Shown here: in pieces, positions 1 to 10,585 of the stretch
How positions within the stretch are numbered: position 1 is the stretch's first letter
Layout of the letters: each line of letters begins with the position of its first letter
Source of the DNA: Capniomyces stellatus
Lineage: Eukaryota; Kickxellomycota; Harpellomycetes; Harpellales; Legeriomycetaceae
Length of the DNA: 64,000 nt
Direction: 5' to 3'
NCBI GenBank assembly: GCA_001661515.1
Contig: LUVW01000001.1
Location: forward strand, 638,582 to 702,581
The notes under the pieces: generated by a model
Database searches by the model: none
What the model was told of the DNA's origin: nothing
Seen by the model: the letters and a program-made list of their open reading frames with translations, nothing else
Position numbers and translations under genes: made by a program

Positions 1-1723
1 AATTATAGTAGAGTATAATGGTATGCAACTAGGCAAAAAAAATAATGCTTTTGTATTTGACGTGTTTGATTTGAACTTCTCCAAGCTCCAATATTCAAGT
101 TTGATATGCATGTAATAAATAATCAAACTTGATGTTTATTAGCAATTATTAGAAAATTTGCTTGTGCTGGTTCAAGTTTATTATCATTGATATTAAAAAA
201 AAGGATAACTATTGCTTCAGCTAAAAGATAGCTCCGGTTCAAGCTTTTATTGCTTTTTTTTTTTTGCTGCTCAATTAGATAATATAGACTGGATCTTGGA
301 TGCATAAATTTGTATTTAGTTTATCGCCATCAGTTTAACTCAAGTTCACTAATTTTAATCTTTTGTATTGGGTTTTAGTGCAGTAGTTTTTTTTTTTTAA
401 AGCAAAGCTATTTCATAACTGTGGAAGGGAAGTGATGCACTGTTGTGGTAAGTCAAGTTAGTAATACGGCGAAAGAAGAGTTGGCGCGAGTTTCGATTTT
501 TAAAGCCAGCTTTTTTTTTGGTCAAGCTCAAAGAAATCTACAGTTACGAGTATAATCGCATACGCGTTACTTGAATTGCAATAATAATTTATACAATCGT
601 TTTACTTATAGGCTCAGTTAATCAGTTTTTAAAACTTGGATGAAAAGGCATAATGAACGAGTATACAATTTGATTTTAGCTTGCTTTTTTCTTTGGCGTT
701 TGTAAAGCGGAAAGTCAACAATTAGCTTCTTTTTTTCATTGCAAGAATCAGCTGGTTTTTTGCTGCGAGCTTAATTAGCTTTTTGAAATTATAATTCCAA
801 CAAGCAAAAAAAATCGATTAAGAGCATTAATTAAAAACTCGCCAATTAGAGATAGTATATTTGACGAATGTTGTTTAATTAAATAATTAAATATTAAGCA
901 AACCTACATTGGGCTAATGACTTTCAAGCAGTTTTGATGCGCAAATTTAGGGATTCCATATAGAAAAGAGCACTATTCTGTTTTATATTGCAAGTGCTGC
1001 TATTGTTTTATTTAAGGCATCAAGTGTAAAAATGATGGGGAAAACATTGAATAATTGAATAACCCCTAGCTAATTGTCTAGTCCAATAGAAAGGATAAAC
1101 AATACAATTTAAAACATAAAAACATAGCGTTATTCAGGAATATCAATAGCAAGATTATAAACAATTTACTATGGATTGGATTTTATACCTCCAAGGAGAA
1201 TAATATAAAACTACACACCAAAATAGAAAAAATAGCGTAAAAGCAAAAATCTAGTCTTATAAAATCAATTATAGTCTTGTGCTGAAAGTAGCTTTTTCTC
1301 ATTTTATTGGACTTTAAAAGTTTAGTCAAATGTTTGATTACTTGAATTGAAAAAGAAATGTTGTCCATTAGTTAAATAATAGATACATAATAAAAAAGAG
1401 CATCACAAACACGAATGATAGCCAATTATTCGCCTATTTGGTTAAAAGCATACTTGGTTTCATTATAAACCAAAGTTTATCATACTTTATAATACTATAA
1501 TAAAACTAGTGTTTGCATAATAGTATTAATGTAGACTGGAATTATACTAATAGAATGTCGCATCAGTAAATTTCAATAGAAAAAAAAGTCATAACTATTT
1601 TTCTATTTAATGGACTAGGCGCTTTTCATATTGTTTTCTTCATCACAAATTCCAAACAAATTTGATCTTATTCTTCTAAATAAAAATTTCAAATACAAAT
1701 AAATTTGTTATACTTAAATCAAA
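1..1723. other. AT-rich intergenic region, no gene recognised
   Basis: Very AT-rich sequence with many A/T homopolymers. The only open frames are about 60 codons, low in complexity and without recognisable motifs. The last part before 1724 is presumably the promoter and leader of the HMG/YABBY-like gene, but I see no distinct element. Confidence 0.5.
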
Positions 1724-1927
1724 ATGGCAAAAGAGAAGACAACAAAGAAGGCAGCAACCACCCGCAAGCTTTCCCCATACAACATCTTCATGAAGACCGA
1801 GCTCACCAAGGTCAAGGCCGCTAACCCAACTGTAGCACACAAGGATGCATTCAAGATGGCTGCTGCCAACTGGAAGAACAGCCCAGCAAACCCTCTAAAT
1901 AACAAGACTTCCGCTAAAGTTGCATAA
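1724..1927 (+). CDS. Small YABBY/HMG-box-like chromatin protein
   Basis: A 67-residue single-exon protein. After a basic Lys/Thr-rich start (residues 1-16) comes the motif KLSPYNIFMKTEL, then a helix ending AHKDAFKMAAANWKNSP. This matches the short YABBY/HMG-box-like proteins common in fungi, where the SPYN-FMK and K-A-NWK-P positions are conserved. Such proteins are thought to bind DNA as architectural chromatin factors in the nucleus; that role is family knowledge, not seen here. The start context (caaaATGG) has A at -3. Codon choice is noticeably GC-richer than the surroundings (aag, acc, gcc), as expected for a highly expressed gene. No intron is needed. Family assignment is fairly sure, exact function is not. 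Confidence 0.8.
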   Translation: MAKEKTTKKAATTRKLSPYNIFMKTELTKVKAANPTVAHKDAFKMAAANWKNSPANPLNNKTSAKVA

Positions 1928-3610
1928 GTAGATCAACATAGTATACTATCAGTGTAAATTTATTTTTTTGCTTTATACGATGTCGTTTCGTATTATGTTT
2001 AGTTACATATGTTAATATAAATATTGTGTTTTTAGCTTAGTAGTTCTTTGATTTATTTTATACTAAAAGTCTGCTATACTGTTTTAAATATAAAATAAAT
2101 AACTAAAAAATTTATAATCGTGCCCAATTTTCTCTATCAAATCAGCTCGCCTTTATCAGATATATCGCATAAAAAACGCAACCTATTTTATAGTGAGAGA
2201 GTGGGGCGAGGTTTTGGGTGGATGCGGGAGGGGATGTCCTATTCCTTTTATCACTCGATCTTCGCTATATTAAGCATCTCTACAACGTTATTTGCCCCCA
2301 CATAATATATACGATCACACTGATTCTGCTGTAAAAAGTATTATATAAACTGCTCATTTCAGCACCATACCTCTATATGATATTACTGTGTGCCATAATG
2401 TGTTTTATCATAATGTGCTCTATTGTATTACATCGCATCTAATATCAAAATGGCAGTGCTTTATAATATTTTTATAGTGCTGTTTAATACTGTATGCTTT
2501 GTTGTGTGGATTCTCTTGCCAATAAACCACACAAAAAATAAATATAATAAAATATTACATCGCATCGCATCGCATCGAATCGTACACCGCACTATATATC
2601 ATCGTCGACAATTCCTACATCTGAGATTAAATTCCAAGTCGAAAAGCAAACATTGCATAAAATACTATTGTATACATACAACTATCTTGATGCTAATTAG
2701 TTACAATGTGAATAAGGTAGACACTCGCTCAAATACATGCGCCTCTAGCACTCGATATAAATTGTACCAAATATCATTTAACGCAAATATTGCAATATTC
2801 TCCTGTTGAAATATAGACTTTTCCTTTTGTTTCATCTACCGAAACAAGCATACCTTTCTTAGCTGGTAAATCTACATCGAGCCTGTTATTAAAAGATCAA
2901 AATTCTAGGAAGCGTAATTATGTTTTAATAGAGATATACTACATCAATGGCAGGAGTAGCAATTGGTATCCAAGTAATTGATATCACCACACCATATATT
3001 ATAAACTATGACAATTAGTACACGGCTCTACCCTAAAATCACCCATGTATATGTATGTCAAGTATAGTATTCAAGGCCAAACATAACTCGTACTATAGAA
3101 TGGAAAATGTTTTGAGACAAGCAACAGATTGCCCAAGTTATTCTGAATTGTCTATTAAGCCAACTTTTTAACGTTTATTTATCGTATTCCTCTACTTGTC
3201 AACTTAGTAACTATTCAAACCTAGATTTAAAGCATGACAACCGCGGCCAATTAGGTTAGCTGGCGTAAATCAAAAGCAAAAGCCAAGAGTAATAGGCCAA
3301 TGAACCTATAAGCTGCAATTTTACCTATTAGACCGTGGATTTGGCTTTGTAGTCAATTAAAGGCCAGGGCGCAGAAGTCGTTAACAGACTCATTTTCTCT
3401 AGTTCGCTGTGCATTTTTTTTTTGCGTTTAAGCTACCAGAATTAAACAAAAGCACAGATTTAAACAAATCAGCAAAATAATCATTCTTGGCACAAAGATT
3501 ACATTTTTTTTGCTTTACTCGACATATTCCATAGGTATACCAAGGAGGCGATAACACAGCACTACTTTGATATTATTTAATTACAGTCCATACTTTCCGA
3601 ATAGTACAAA
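1928..3610. other. Intergenic region
   Basis: No gene supported. An open frame of 128 codons at 2423-2809 has no recognisable motif and biased composition. Four tandem CATCG units lie at 2558-2577. A pyrimidine-poor stretch with a possible acceptor (ttacag, near 3587) lies just upstream of the next start codon and could mark a 5' UTR intron. Confidence 0.4.
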
Positions 3611-5016
3611 ATGAGCAGAGTTGACCAATTAATAGAAGATGATTACGGACAGACCGTTGGGATTGAAGCAAACTCATCTCAGTCATTTTCAAAAAACGAT
3701 TTAAGCGGAAAGCTGGGATCACCTTTAATCTCATCAGGCACAAGTGGACAGGGGTTTTCAAGTTCTTCGAGCATTCTACCCGGTGGATATACCAAGAACA
3801 CTTTAGATGAACCAGTATACACCTCCTTAGTAAGTCTCCATCCTATTTTTTTTTCCATCTCGATTACCAATGAAGGGTATCCATCTACTTTTTCTATTTT
3901 ATATACAACTCTTATGGCGATTGGCTTGCTTGACTTTATACATCCAAAACCTTGTATAAACAGTGCTGTATATTGATAACAAGTGCTTTTGTGTGTATAG
4001 TCTCGAGATTTGAATGAGGTGGCGAATAAAACCATGCAGGTGCTACTCCCAGGACAAAATAGAAACGTTTTGAAAGAATGTAAGCAAACTGGTAAAAAGC
4101 CAGCATAATTGATAGTAGGATATAAAACGCACATTTAAACCAATCGAGACTGTCTGTTAATTAAGTATTCGTATTTTTTACTCTAGTGTATTTATGGTTC
4201 TAAAACGAACAGTAAATATTGTATAATTTTGTTTATCGTGCTTATTGTCAATTTTTCTTAAAAATGTATATATAGGGGACCTATGGGGGCCAATGTTGTT
4301 CACTCTTTTGCTTTCAGTGTAAAAAAAATTCAACATTTACTTGTGTATACCAGAAGCTAAAAAATATAGTGCACCAATCTCAGTAAAAAGAAATCATTTG
4401 TACTAAACATGTTTTTGTTTACATGCCCATAGCTTTTTAAGTTTATTGGCGCCAGACCAGCAGTCTTCGATAGTGTTTACCGAGGTTTTTCTGATAATGA
4501 GCGTTGGCTCGATTTTTGTGACTCTTAATGGGAAGCTTTTGGGGGGACAAGTGTAAGTTTTGCTAGCAACCAACTATTTAAACTCACATGATGTTAACAG
4601 TTACTTTATTCATCAAACCCACTAAATATGTATATGTATAGTTCTTTTTTCCAAAGCGTCTGCACACTCGGTTATTGTGTATTTCCCCTTGTAATATCTT
4701 CGCTCCTAACCGTGTTGCTGAGCAAAAATATTTTCACTGTATTGCTGGTTGCTTGTTCTGTTGGCTGGTCAATCTATGGTACATCATTTTATCACTATTA
4801 CTTATACTATTACTATTACTTCCTGCCTTTTTAAGTTGACCATGAAGGTGTTTGTCTTTTTTTTTTTTTAAAAATAAGTTTTGGTTGGAACCATACATAT
4901 TTTTTGTAGCTGCTTCAGGGTTTTTAGCCGAGTCTCATTTCCAAAGTAGACGGCTGTTGGCTTTGTACCCGATAGTTTTATTCTATACTGTTATTGGGTG
5001 GATTGTCACTATGTAA
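3611..5016 (+). CDS. Yip1-family Golgi membrane protein, YIPF6/Yip4-like
   Basis: Six exons in phase: 3611-3829, 4001-4079, 4276-4318, 4442-4552, 4642-4778, 4910-5016, giving 231 residues. The cytosolic N-terminal third is Ser/Gly-rich. The family signature follows: TLDEPVYTSL, SRDLNEV, then KEWDLWGPMLF across the exon 2/3 junction. About five hydrophobic segments follow (LFTLLLSVLL, VFLIMSVGSIFV, GYCVFPLVISSLLTVL, FTVLLVACSVGWSIY, and the C-terminal PIVLFYTVIGWIV). The DLWGP motif and the spacing of helices are typical of YIPF6/Yip4, which act with Rab GTPases in Golgi traffic. The length fits the family (YIPF6 is about 236 residues). All five introns use GT-AG sites. The Yip family is sure; the subclass (Yip4/YIPF6 rather than Yip5/YIPF5) is likely. 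Confidence 0.88.
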
Positions 5017-5777
5017 TAGCATCGAATTCTCATAGCTATTTTCTTTGAGAGAAGTTAACTTTAACTACAAGCCATTATTGCAATAGTCCATTGTAGTTTA
5101 TATTAAATTACACATCGTTTTATCCAACATAATATTAAAAAACAACATTATTAGCCTTTGCACCAACTTTGTAGGATCGAATAATCAAAAGTGTTCAGTA
5201 TTTGTGTCTGCATCGATGATACTGTTACATTGTGCTTATCGGTGCTGATATCGGTGCTTAATTTCACTTTATACAATATGCTATATGTACAACTTTCTCT
5301 TTTGTGAGATATGGTATAGACATGTATTATTTACGCATTTGACACTTTATCAAAATGTTGAAAAATACGTGTATCACTCGGACTGGTAACACCTGAGAAT
5401 TATCTGATTTATGAGTTTCAGCATTTTACTTTCTTGTGGTGTTTGATTACACCAAATATTAATTGCCTATGGCCAAGCTGTAAGACTGTGCTGTTGTGAT
5501 TTTTATAGTTAAATTTAAAGATAGAGACTTAGTCATCGAATTGCAATTCGATGACTGGATTTCATGTGCTATTCCAAAACGGCTATTTCAGAACAAATTA
5601 TACCCGTTCTTATTTTTACAGTCCTTTTCTCTTCCTTCTGGATTCCGTATAACCAAATGGCAGAGTATTAGTTTTAATATTTTTAAAGAAAATAGTGTAA
5701 AAGTACAATATACCGTTGTTGGTAAAGGAAAAGTAGGTAATATACAGTATTATAATAGTACAATATTTAAGAGTTTG
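5017..5777. other. Intergenic region with a palindrome
   Basis: Sequence between the Yip-family gene and a convergent minus-strand ORF. It contains a perfect 26-base palindrome at 5531-5556 (listed separately). An open frame overlapping it (5496-5792) has no recognisable motif and probably is not a gene. Confidence 0.4.
5531..5556. repeat. Perfect 26-base palindrome
   Basis: Thirteen bases (AGTCATCGAATTG) are followed directly by their exact reverse complement with no spacer. The match stops at both ends (T at 5530 does not pair with G at 5557). It lies between two convergent genes, 515 bases after the stop of the Yip-family gene and 222 bases beyond the stop of the minus-strand ORF. It could be a dimer-binding site, a cruciform-forming element or chance. 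Nothing in the sequence decides this. Confidence 0.8.
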
Positions 5778-6206
5778 CTATACACAGTCTAATTTATTCA
5801 ATTTCTTGGGTAGTTTGAGATCCGTTTCTCGCGCCCGCAAAGCTGATGATTCGGCACACTTGATGCCGCTTTCAGGGTAGCTAGTAGCTGAAACGCCTTT
5901 TTTCAGATTTTCTGGATTGAATATGTTGTTTTCCCACCTACTTGGCTCTGATTTGGTTGTGAATATATCGTCATCATAGACAGTGGTTTTTACTATATTC
6001 GTATCTTTATTTTCGACTTTACAAGCTGATATATTGGTTTTGACACCTGTGTCTCTATAAACACTTCCATATTCGCGTCTGCCTAGTCTTGCTAGGCCAT
6101 ATTTTTGATATTTATTGCGCCTTGGAGCAAAACACAGCTCGCGATTATATGGCGCTGCTCTGTTTATAGGTGTTTGTTCGATTTTTCTGTCCTTGTCATG
6201 TACCAT
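5778..6206 (-). CDS. Hypothetical protein
   Basis: An open frame of 142 residues from the first ATG (MVHDKDRKIEQTPINR). It is hydrophilic and charged, with no signal peptide or membrane segment. A central part (LARLGRREYGSVYRDTG) is basic and followed by an acidic patch (TTVYDDDIFTTKSEPS). I do not recognise the family. The frame stays open 15 bases upstream of the ATG as far as an acceptor-like catag near 6227, so this could be the last exon of a longer spliced gene whose 5' part I could not place. Codon use is not clearly biased, so even coding status is uncertain. Confidence 0.4.
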   Translation of the reverse strand: MVHDKDRKIEQTPINRAAPYNRELCFAPRRNKYQKYGLARLGRREYGSVYRDTGVKTNISACKVENKDTNIVKTTVYDDDIFTTKSEPSRWENNIFNPENLKKGVSATSYPESGIKCAESSALRARETDLKLPKKLNKLDCV

Positions 6207-6229
6207 GTTTGGGTCATCCAATTTGGCTA

Positions 6230-8693
6230 TGTGTATATTATGTGTGTGTGTGTTGGTTTATTTCTTATTGTATTGTTTTACAAGCCTTTAAAACTTTATT
6301 AGTTATAGACTTGTTGCATTAAGAAGGAAAGGCTGAAGTAGAAGTATCTTAGCCTTTTGTGGTTACTTAAATGGCGCATTAATCTAGTTGCTTTTTTTTA
6401 TATAACCTTAATTTTGAGTAGGATGAAATTAATATTAATTTGGCCAATAAATTTGACATTGTATTACTTCAAGTAATAAACTTATGTTGTATTTTATTAA
6501 TTTGTTTTATTTTATTTCCACAACACTTTTGTTAATATACAATTTAATGGAATGGGCATTTTATTAGCTAACTATTAAGAGGAAGGCAAACAGCTGGATG
6601 CCTCATAGTAGTACTTATTTTTTTTCCCCAGTAGTTACTTTTAACAGTGTTGTCATCATCGATGGTTCAGAGGTCTTATGCAGCTTATCTATTTTGAGGA
6701 TTAAATGTGTCTTACAATGTAGTTTTACACCAATCGGTTTAGAGAAAAAAGTCATTTTTTTGTATTCAAGCTGGGTGTCGAAGTTCAATTCAAATTCCAA
6801 TAATAAAAAAAAGTTTATTAATTCAAAGAATATGCTATTATTTAGATTAAGCCATTTTACTTTGGTAACTATCGACCATTTCCTACAACAAGAAAAGTGA
6901 ATAGCTGTATAAATAAATAAATCACGAGGCTACAGTTCAATATAAGTTAGCGCGGCTTGCATACAAACTTGACATCTAAAATTCTCTGCTGGGTGATGTC
7001 ATTATTTCTGAAAGTTTTGAATGTTAAATATTGTCCTAGACAATAAAATAATAAGGTATATTTAAACCAAATTAAATATTCAACTCTACATTAACATAAA
7101 AGTCAACTCTGCGGTAAAAGTAGTCAAAAATAGCCTAGTTGAGTAGAATGTACACATTTGGCAATTGAAAAAAAATATGCGTAGTTTCCAAAAGTCAAAT
7201 TTCCATGCCAATTTTTAACAAAACCAAACCAAGCCAAACCAAGCCAAGATAGGCATAATATACATATATATATGTCAATGTCATATGGTGGTATACTATT
7301 ATATTTGTATAAAACCATTACTTATGGACGTCACTATTTGTTTTGTCTTGAGCAGGTAGAAATAGCAATATTATTGATTTGCAATCATTTTCATTAAAAT
7401 GGTATAAAAAAACAAAACAGGAATTTTCTGTATTCGCAGTTTAATACACCCCAAACGTTTTTAATTTTTAAAGAAGGTTTATAAATATAAAATTCCTGTA
7501 AGATCCAAATAACACACTGGTTTGGCATATAACCGCGTAGTTAAAATGTGTCATCTGTTGCAAACTTCAAGTTATGATTTTCCTTAACTTGTCATTCTAT
7601 TAGCCCCTGAGTCGGGTGATTCTGCAGTTATGTAGTATGTACACACCCCATAACGATACTTTCGGTATCTAGCAATATCGAGCCAATGTACCTACCGTAT
7701 GTGGGTTTTATTTTCGGAACTAATCCCGTGTATAGCTAAATCCTGTGTTACAAAAAAAAACCCTGTATTATATTACAATATACAAGATAATTGAACGGCT
7801 GTAATAACATTAAAAATCCAAAATGCAGCTTAAAATATCCATAAACTAGTAAGGATTAGTTTGTGTATTGATATGTTTTTGGTAAGCAAAGTCAAAAAAG
7901 ACAATAACTAGTGATGTCCAGGTATATCACACACTGGCTTGTGCATAAGAATAGGCTATCAACGACAGCTTCAATCGGGGTTTCACGCATATCAAGCTAT
8001 TCTATTGTGTCTGTTTTTAATTTTTTAATTTTAGTTTTAATTTTAGTTTTAATTTTTATTGAAATTGTGTTTGTTTTTTGATGCTTATTAAAAAACCAGA
8101 TATACACAAATATTTATTTTGGTATCAGCATACACGTAATTGTTATTTATTGCCAATAGTCGTATTTAATGAAGAATTATAAACACAAAACATGGCACAC
8201 AGACAAATTAACTTGGCGTATATCGTTTAGGTATTTGATCCGACTAATCAGTTTAACGTGTATTGAATTTTTATTTGAATTTGATTGTAGACTGATGGTT
8301 GGTGCTTCCACACACCTGTGAATATAGCGTATATAGCTATTTAATAAGGGATGCTGCATATACTGTGATCCCATGTATTTGCCATGGTTTTGCCTATCAT
8401 CTTTTAACAGCACGTTTCTCGGATTAGAAGGGTTTAATGTACTTATAAGTTGTTTTTGCGTGGCTGTGTTCTACAGGTAGCTTATCAATGCCAAGTCGAT
8501 TAAAAATAAAGTCTAAAATGCGTGTATAGAGGATCGAGTAACAGCGTTTCCGCACTATTTATGTTAAAATAAACAAAAGCTGTATTGCAAATTGGCAGGA
8601 GACTAAAGTGGAAATAGCTTTATAATGACATCACGAAACAAATGGATCCAAGGGTTGTGTCATTTAGTCTCAAAAACATACAGTGCAACGCAT
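6230..8693. other. Intergenic region, 2.4 kb
   Basis: No gene supported. AT-rich, with small imperfect repeats of AACCAAGCC (about 7222-7247) and of a 12-base AATTTTAGTTTT unit (about 8030-8060). Minus-strand frames at 7124-7318 and 8177-8413 have no recognisable motif. Confidence 0.4.
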
Positions 8694-9950
8694 TCAGTGT
8701 TTTTGTGCTAAAAACGAGTTAATAGATCTGCCGTCCTCTAAAGCTTCAATAGAGTCAACAAGAACAGAATATCCCAGACCCTGCCAAAATTTGCTCAACT
8801 CATTCGTTTCTAAAAGATGTACTCCAGATGGCTTAGAGTATTTAGGAATGCCTGGACCAGCTACAAATGTGCTGATAAACAGCAAGCCGCCTTTTGCAAG
8901 TAGCTTATCATATAACGCAAATGCTTTACGGTTCAAAAAGCGAACATTTATAATCAGGTCAAAGTGGTCTGACATCATATTCAGTTTAGAGACATGTTCC
9001 AAACCATGGTAAAAACTCTGGATAGAGTCGCTATTTCCAGAAGAGGACGCATCTCTTAATCTGTTTATAGGTTCAAGAACACCTTCACTGCTAACCCTGG
9101 TATGGTAAAGATCTATCATATGGCTGACACCAGCCTTTTCCGAAATTCTACGTGTTCTGTTTAGGCAATAGTCAACGGAATCCAGCCCCGAGGCTTTCCA
9201 GCTAATTTCCACCAAACAGCCAATTCCACGGCACTCAATATTTACATTTTCCCTTTTTACCAAGTAGACCATGTCTCTACCACTTCCGCAACCAACGTCC
9301 AGGGCTTTAAACTCAAGCTTCTCTATAACAGAAAGAGTTTTTCCACATAGTGGTGGCGGTGTCTTTTTTACACTAGATCCGAGATCATTTATTATTCTGT
9401 AATCGAGTATCGAGCTTTCAATCAAAGATATGTTTGCCTCAAGCTGTGGACAGGGATTGAAAATGACAGGGTACTCGTAGCCTTTATATAATATACCATC
9501 AGATACTAGCTTATCACTGCAAAACCCAGGCAGTTCTTCCCACTCGATCATATGCACCACCTTCCAACCTTTATACCTCAAAAACGACACAAAACTGAGC
9601 GCACAGTTGGGTATTGCATGATTTTTAGCTGTTTCTGGAGGCAGATGTTTGTCAATTAACAACTCGGGTATGTCGTATATATTATTTCCACCGACAGTTT
9701 CGGGAAGATGATCCAGAGCGGATATTACAACAAGCGGTGTTTTTTTTGTTGGTAATTCAAATAGGCGATCGATTAGCTCTTCTAGTTGTATGTTCAATGA
9801 TCTCTGTAGGTGTGAATGCGCAAAAGCAAGCGGGGATCTTATGTCTATAAGTTCGGGCTTTGGCATCGATTTGTCGTTGGGTTGGGTTGTTTCATTGCCT
9901 TGAATATTTTTTAAGTAGTAACTCAACCTTGAACATTTTATAGGGCTCAT
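8694..9950 (-). CDS. Rhodanese-like and SAM-dependent methyltransferase fusion protein
   Basis: A single-exon protein of 418 residues. The N-terminal part (about 30-155) looks rhodanese-like: it opens with LIDIRSPLAFAHSHLQRSLNI and ends near FLRYKGWKVVHMIEWEELPG. From about 205 a class I methyltransferase fold begins, with motif I ALDVGCGSGRDMVYLV (glycine-rich SAM loop), a following acidic/hydrophobic segment, and a post-core region HFDLIINVRFLNRKAFALYDKLLAKGGLLFIST typical of motifs IV to VI. I see no certain active-site cysteine loop in the rhodanese part, so it may be a non-catalytic binding domain. The substrate cannot be read from sequence. No organelle-targeting signal is obvious. It is divergently arranged with the splicing-factor gene at 10586. 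The domain call is good; the substrate and role are unknown. Confidence 0.8.
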   Translation of the reverse strand: MSPIKCSRLSYYLKNIQGNETTQPNDKSMPKPELIDIRSPLAFAHSHLQRSLNIQLEELIDRLFELPTKKTPLVVISALDHLPETVGGNNIYDIPELLIDKHLPPETAKNHAIPNCALSFVSFLRYKGWKVVHMIEWEELPGFCSDKLVSDGILYKGYEYPVIFNPCPQLEANISLIESSILDYRIINDLGSSVKKTPPPLCGKTLSVIEKLEFKALDVGCGSGRDMVYLVKRENVNIECRGIGCLVEISWKASGLDSVDYCLNRTRRISEKAGVSHMIDLYHTRVSSEGVLEPINRLRDASSSGNSDSIQSFYHGLEHVSKLNMMSDHFDLIINVRFLNRKAFALYDKLLAKGGLLFISTFVAGPGIPKYSKPSGVHLLETNELSKFWQGLGYSVLVDSIEALEDGRSINSFLAQKH

Positions 9951-10585
9951 GTAAAAATAGCAACAGTAGTTTTAAAAATAATATTTACTCTTTAAAAGTT
10001 AAATTTGAGGGACTCTAGTGCAGTGTAACAGTGTTATATAAAGAAGAACCGGGTAATTGACTTATTTTAAATCTGAGAATCGTATACAATAATAGTCGGC
10101 GTTGATAAGAGCATTATAAAAACCCAAATCAGGATGCATAGTGTTTATTGTGAAGGCGATGAAAAAAAAAAAAAAGAAAAACATCTGAGCCAAAGTTCAC
10201 TCTATTGGTTAACTCTACTTTTTGTTGAAAAGCAAATGATAGGCAAGACGGCGTTTCGAGTTTGGCTTGCATTTTAATTTAGCTGTTTTTGCTGTTTTAG
10301 CTGATAGGCTTGAGCGAATATGGGTTGAATTAATGAACTTTTGGAACACACATCACATTATAGATACTTTGCTTTTTAAATTCGAAGTAAATCGAGTTGA
10401 ATTAAGGTATTTAAAAGCGTATTTATTAGTAACATTGAAATAATTTTTCCTATACAAGCAGAGCGCTTAAATACAATCACTAAGTCAATATTTTTGATTC
10501 AAGTAAGGTGTGAAATCCTGGTGAAAAATCAAAATAAAGTTATTTGGGGAGGTTTCACCAAATATACACACAAGAACAGATAAAC
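9951..10585. promoter_or_regulatory. Shared upstream region of two divergent genes
   Basis: A 635-base region between the divergently transcribed methyltransferase (minus) and Tat-SF1/Cus2 (plus) genes. It must hold both promoters and leaders. I see A/T tracts (about 10160-10174) but no defined motif. Confidence 0.4.

Noticed and set aside
2423..2809. 128-codon open frame
   Set aside because: His/Ile/Asn/Tyr-rich AT-driven composition, repeats inside, no motif, no splice partners.
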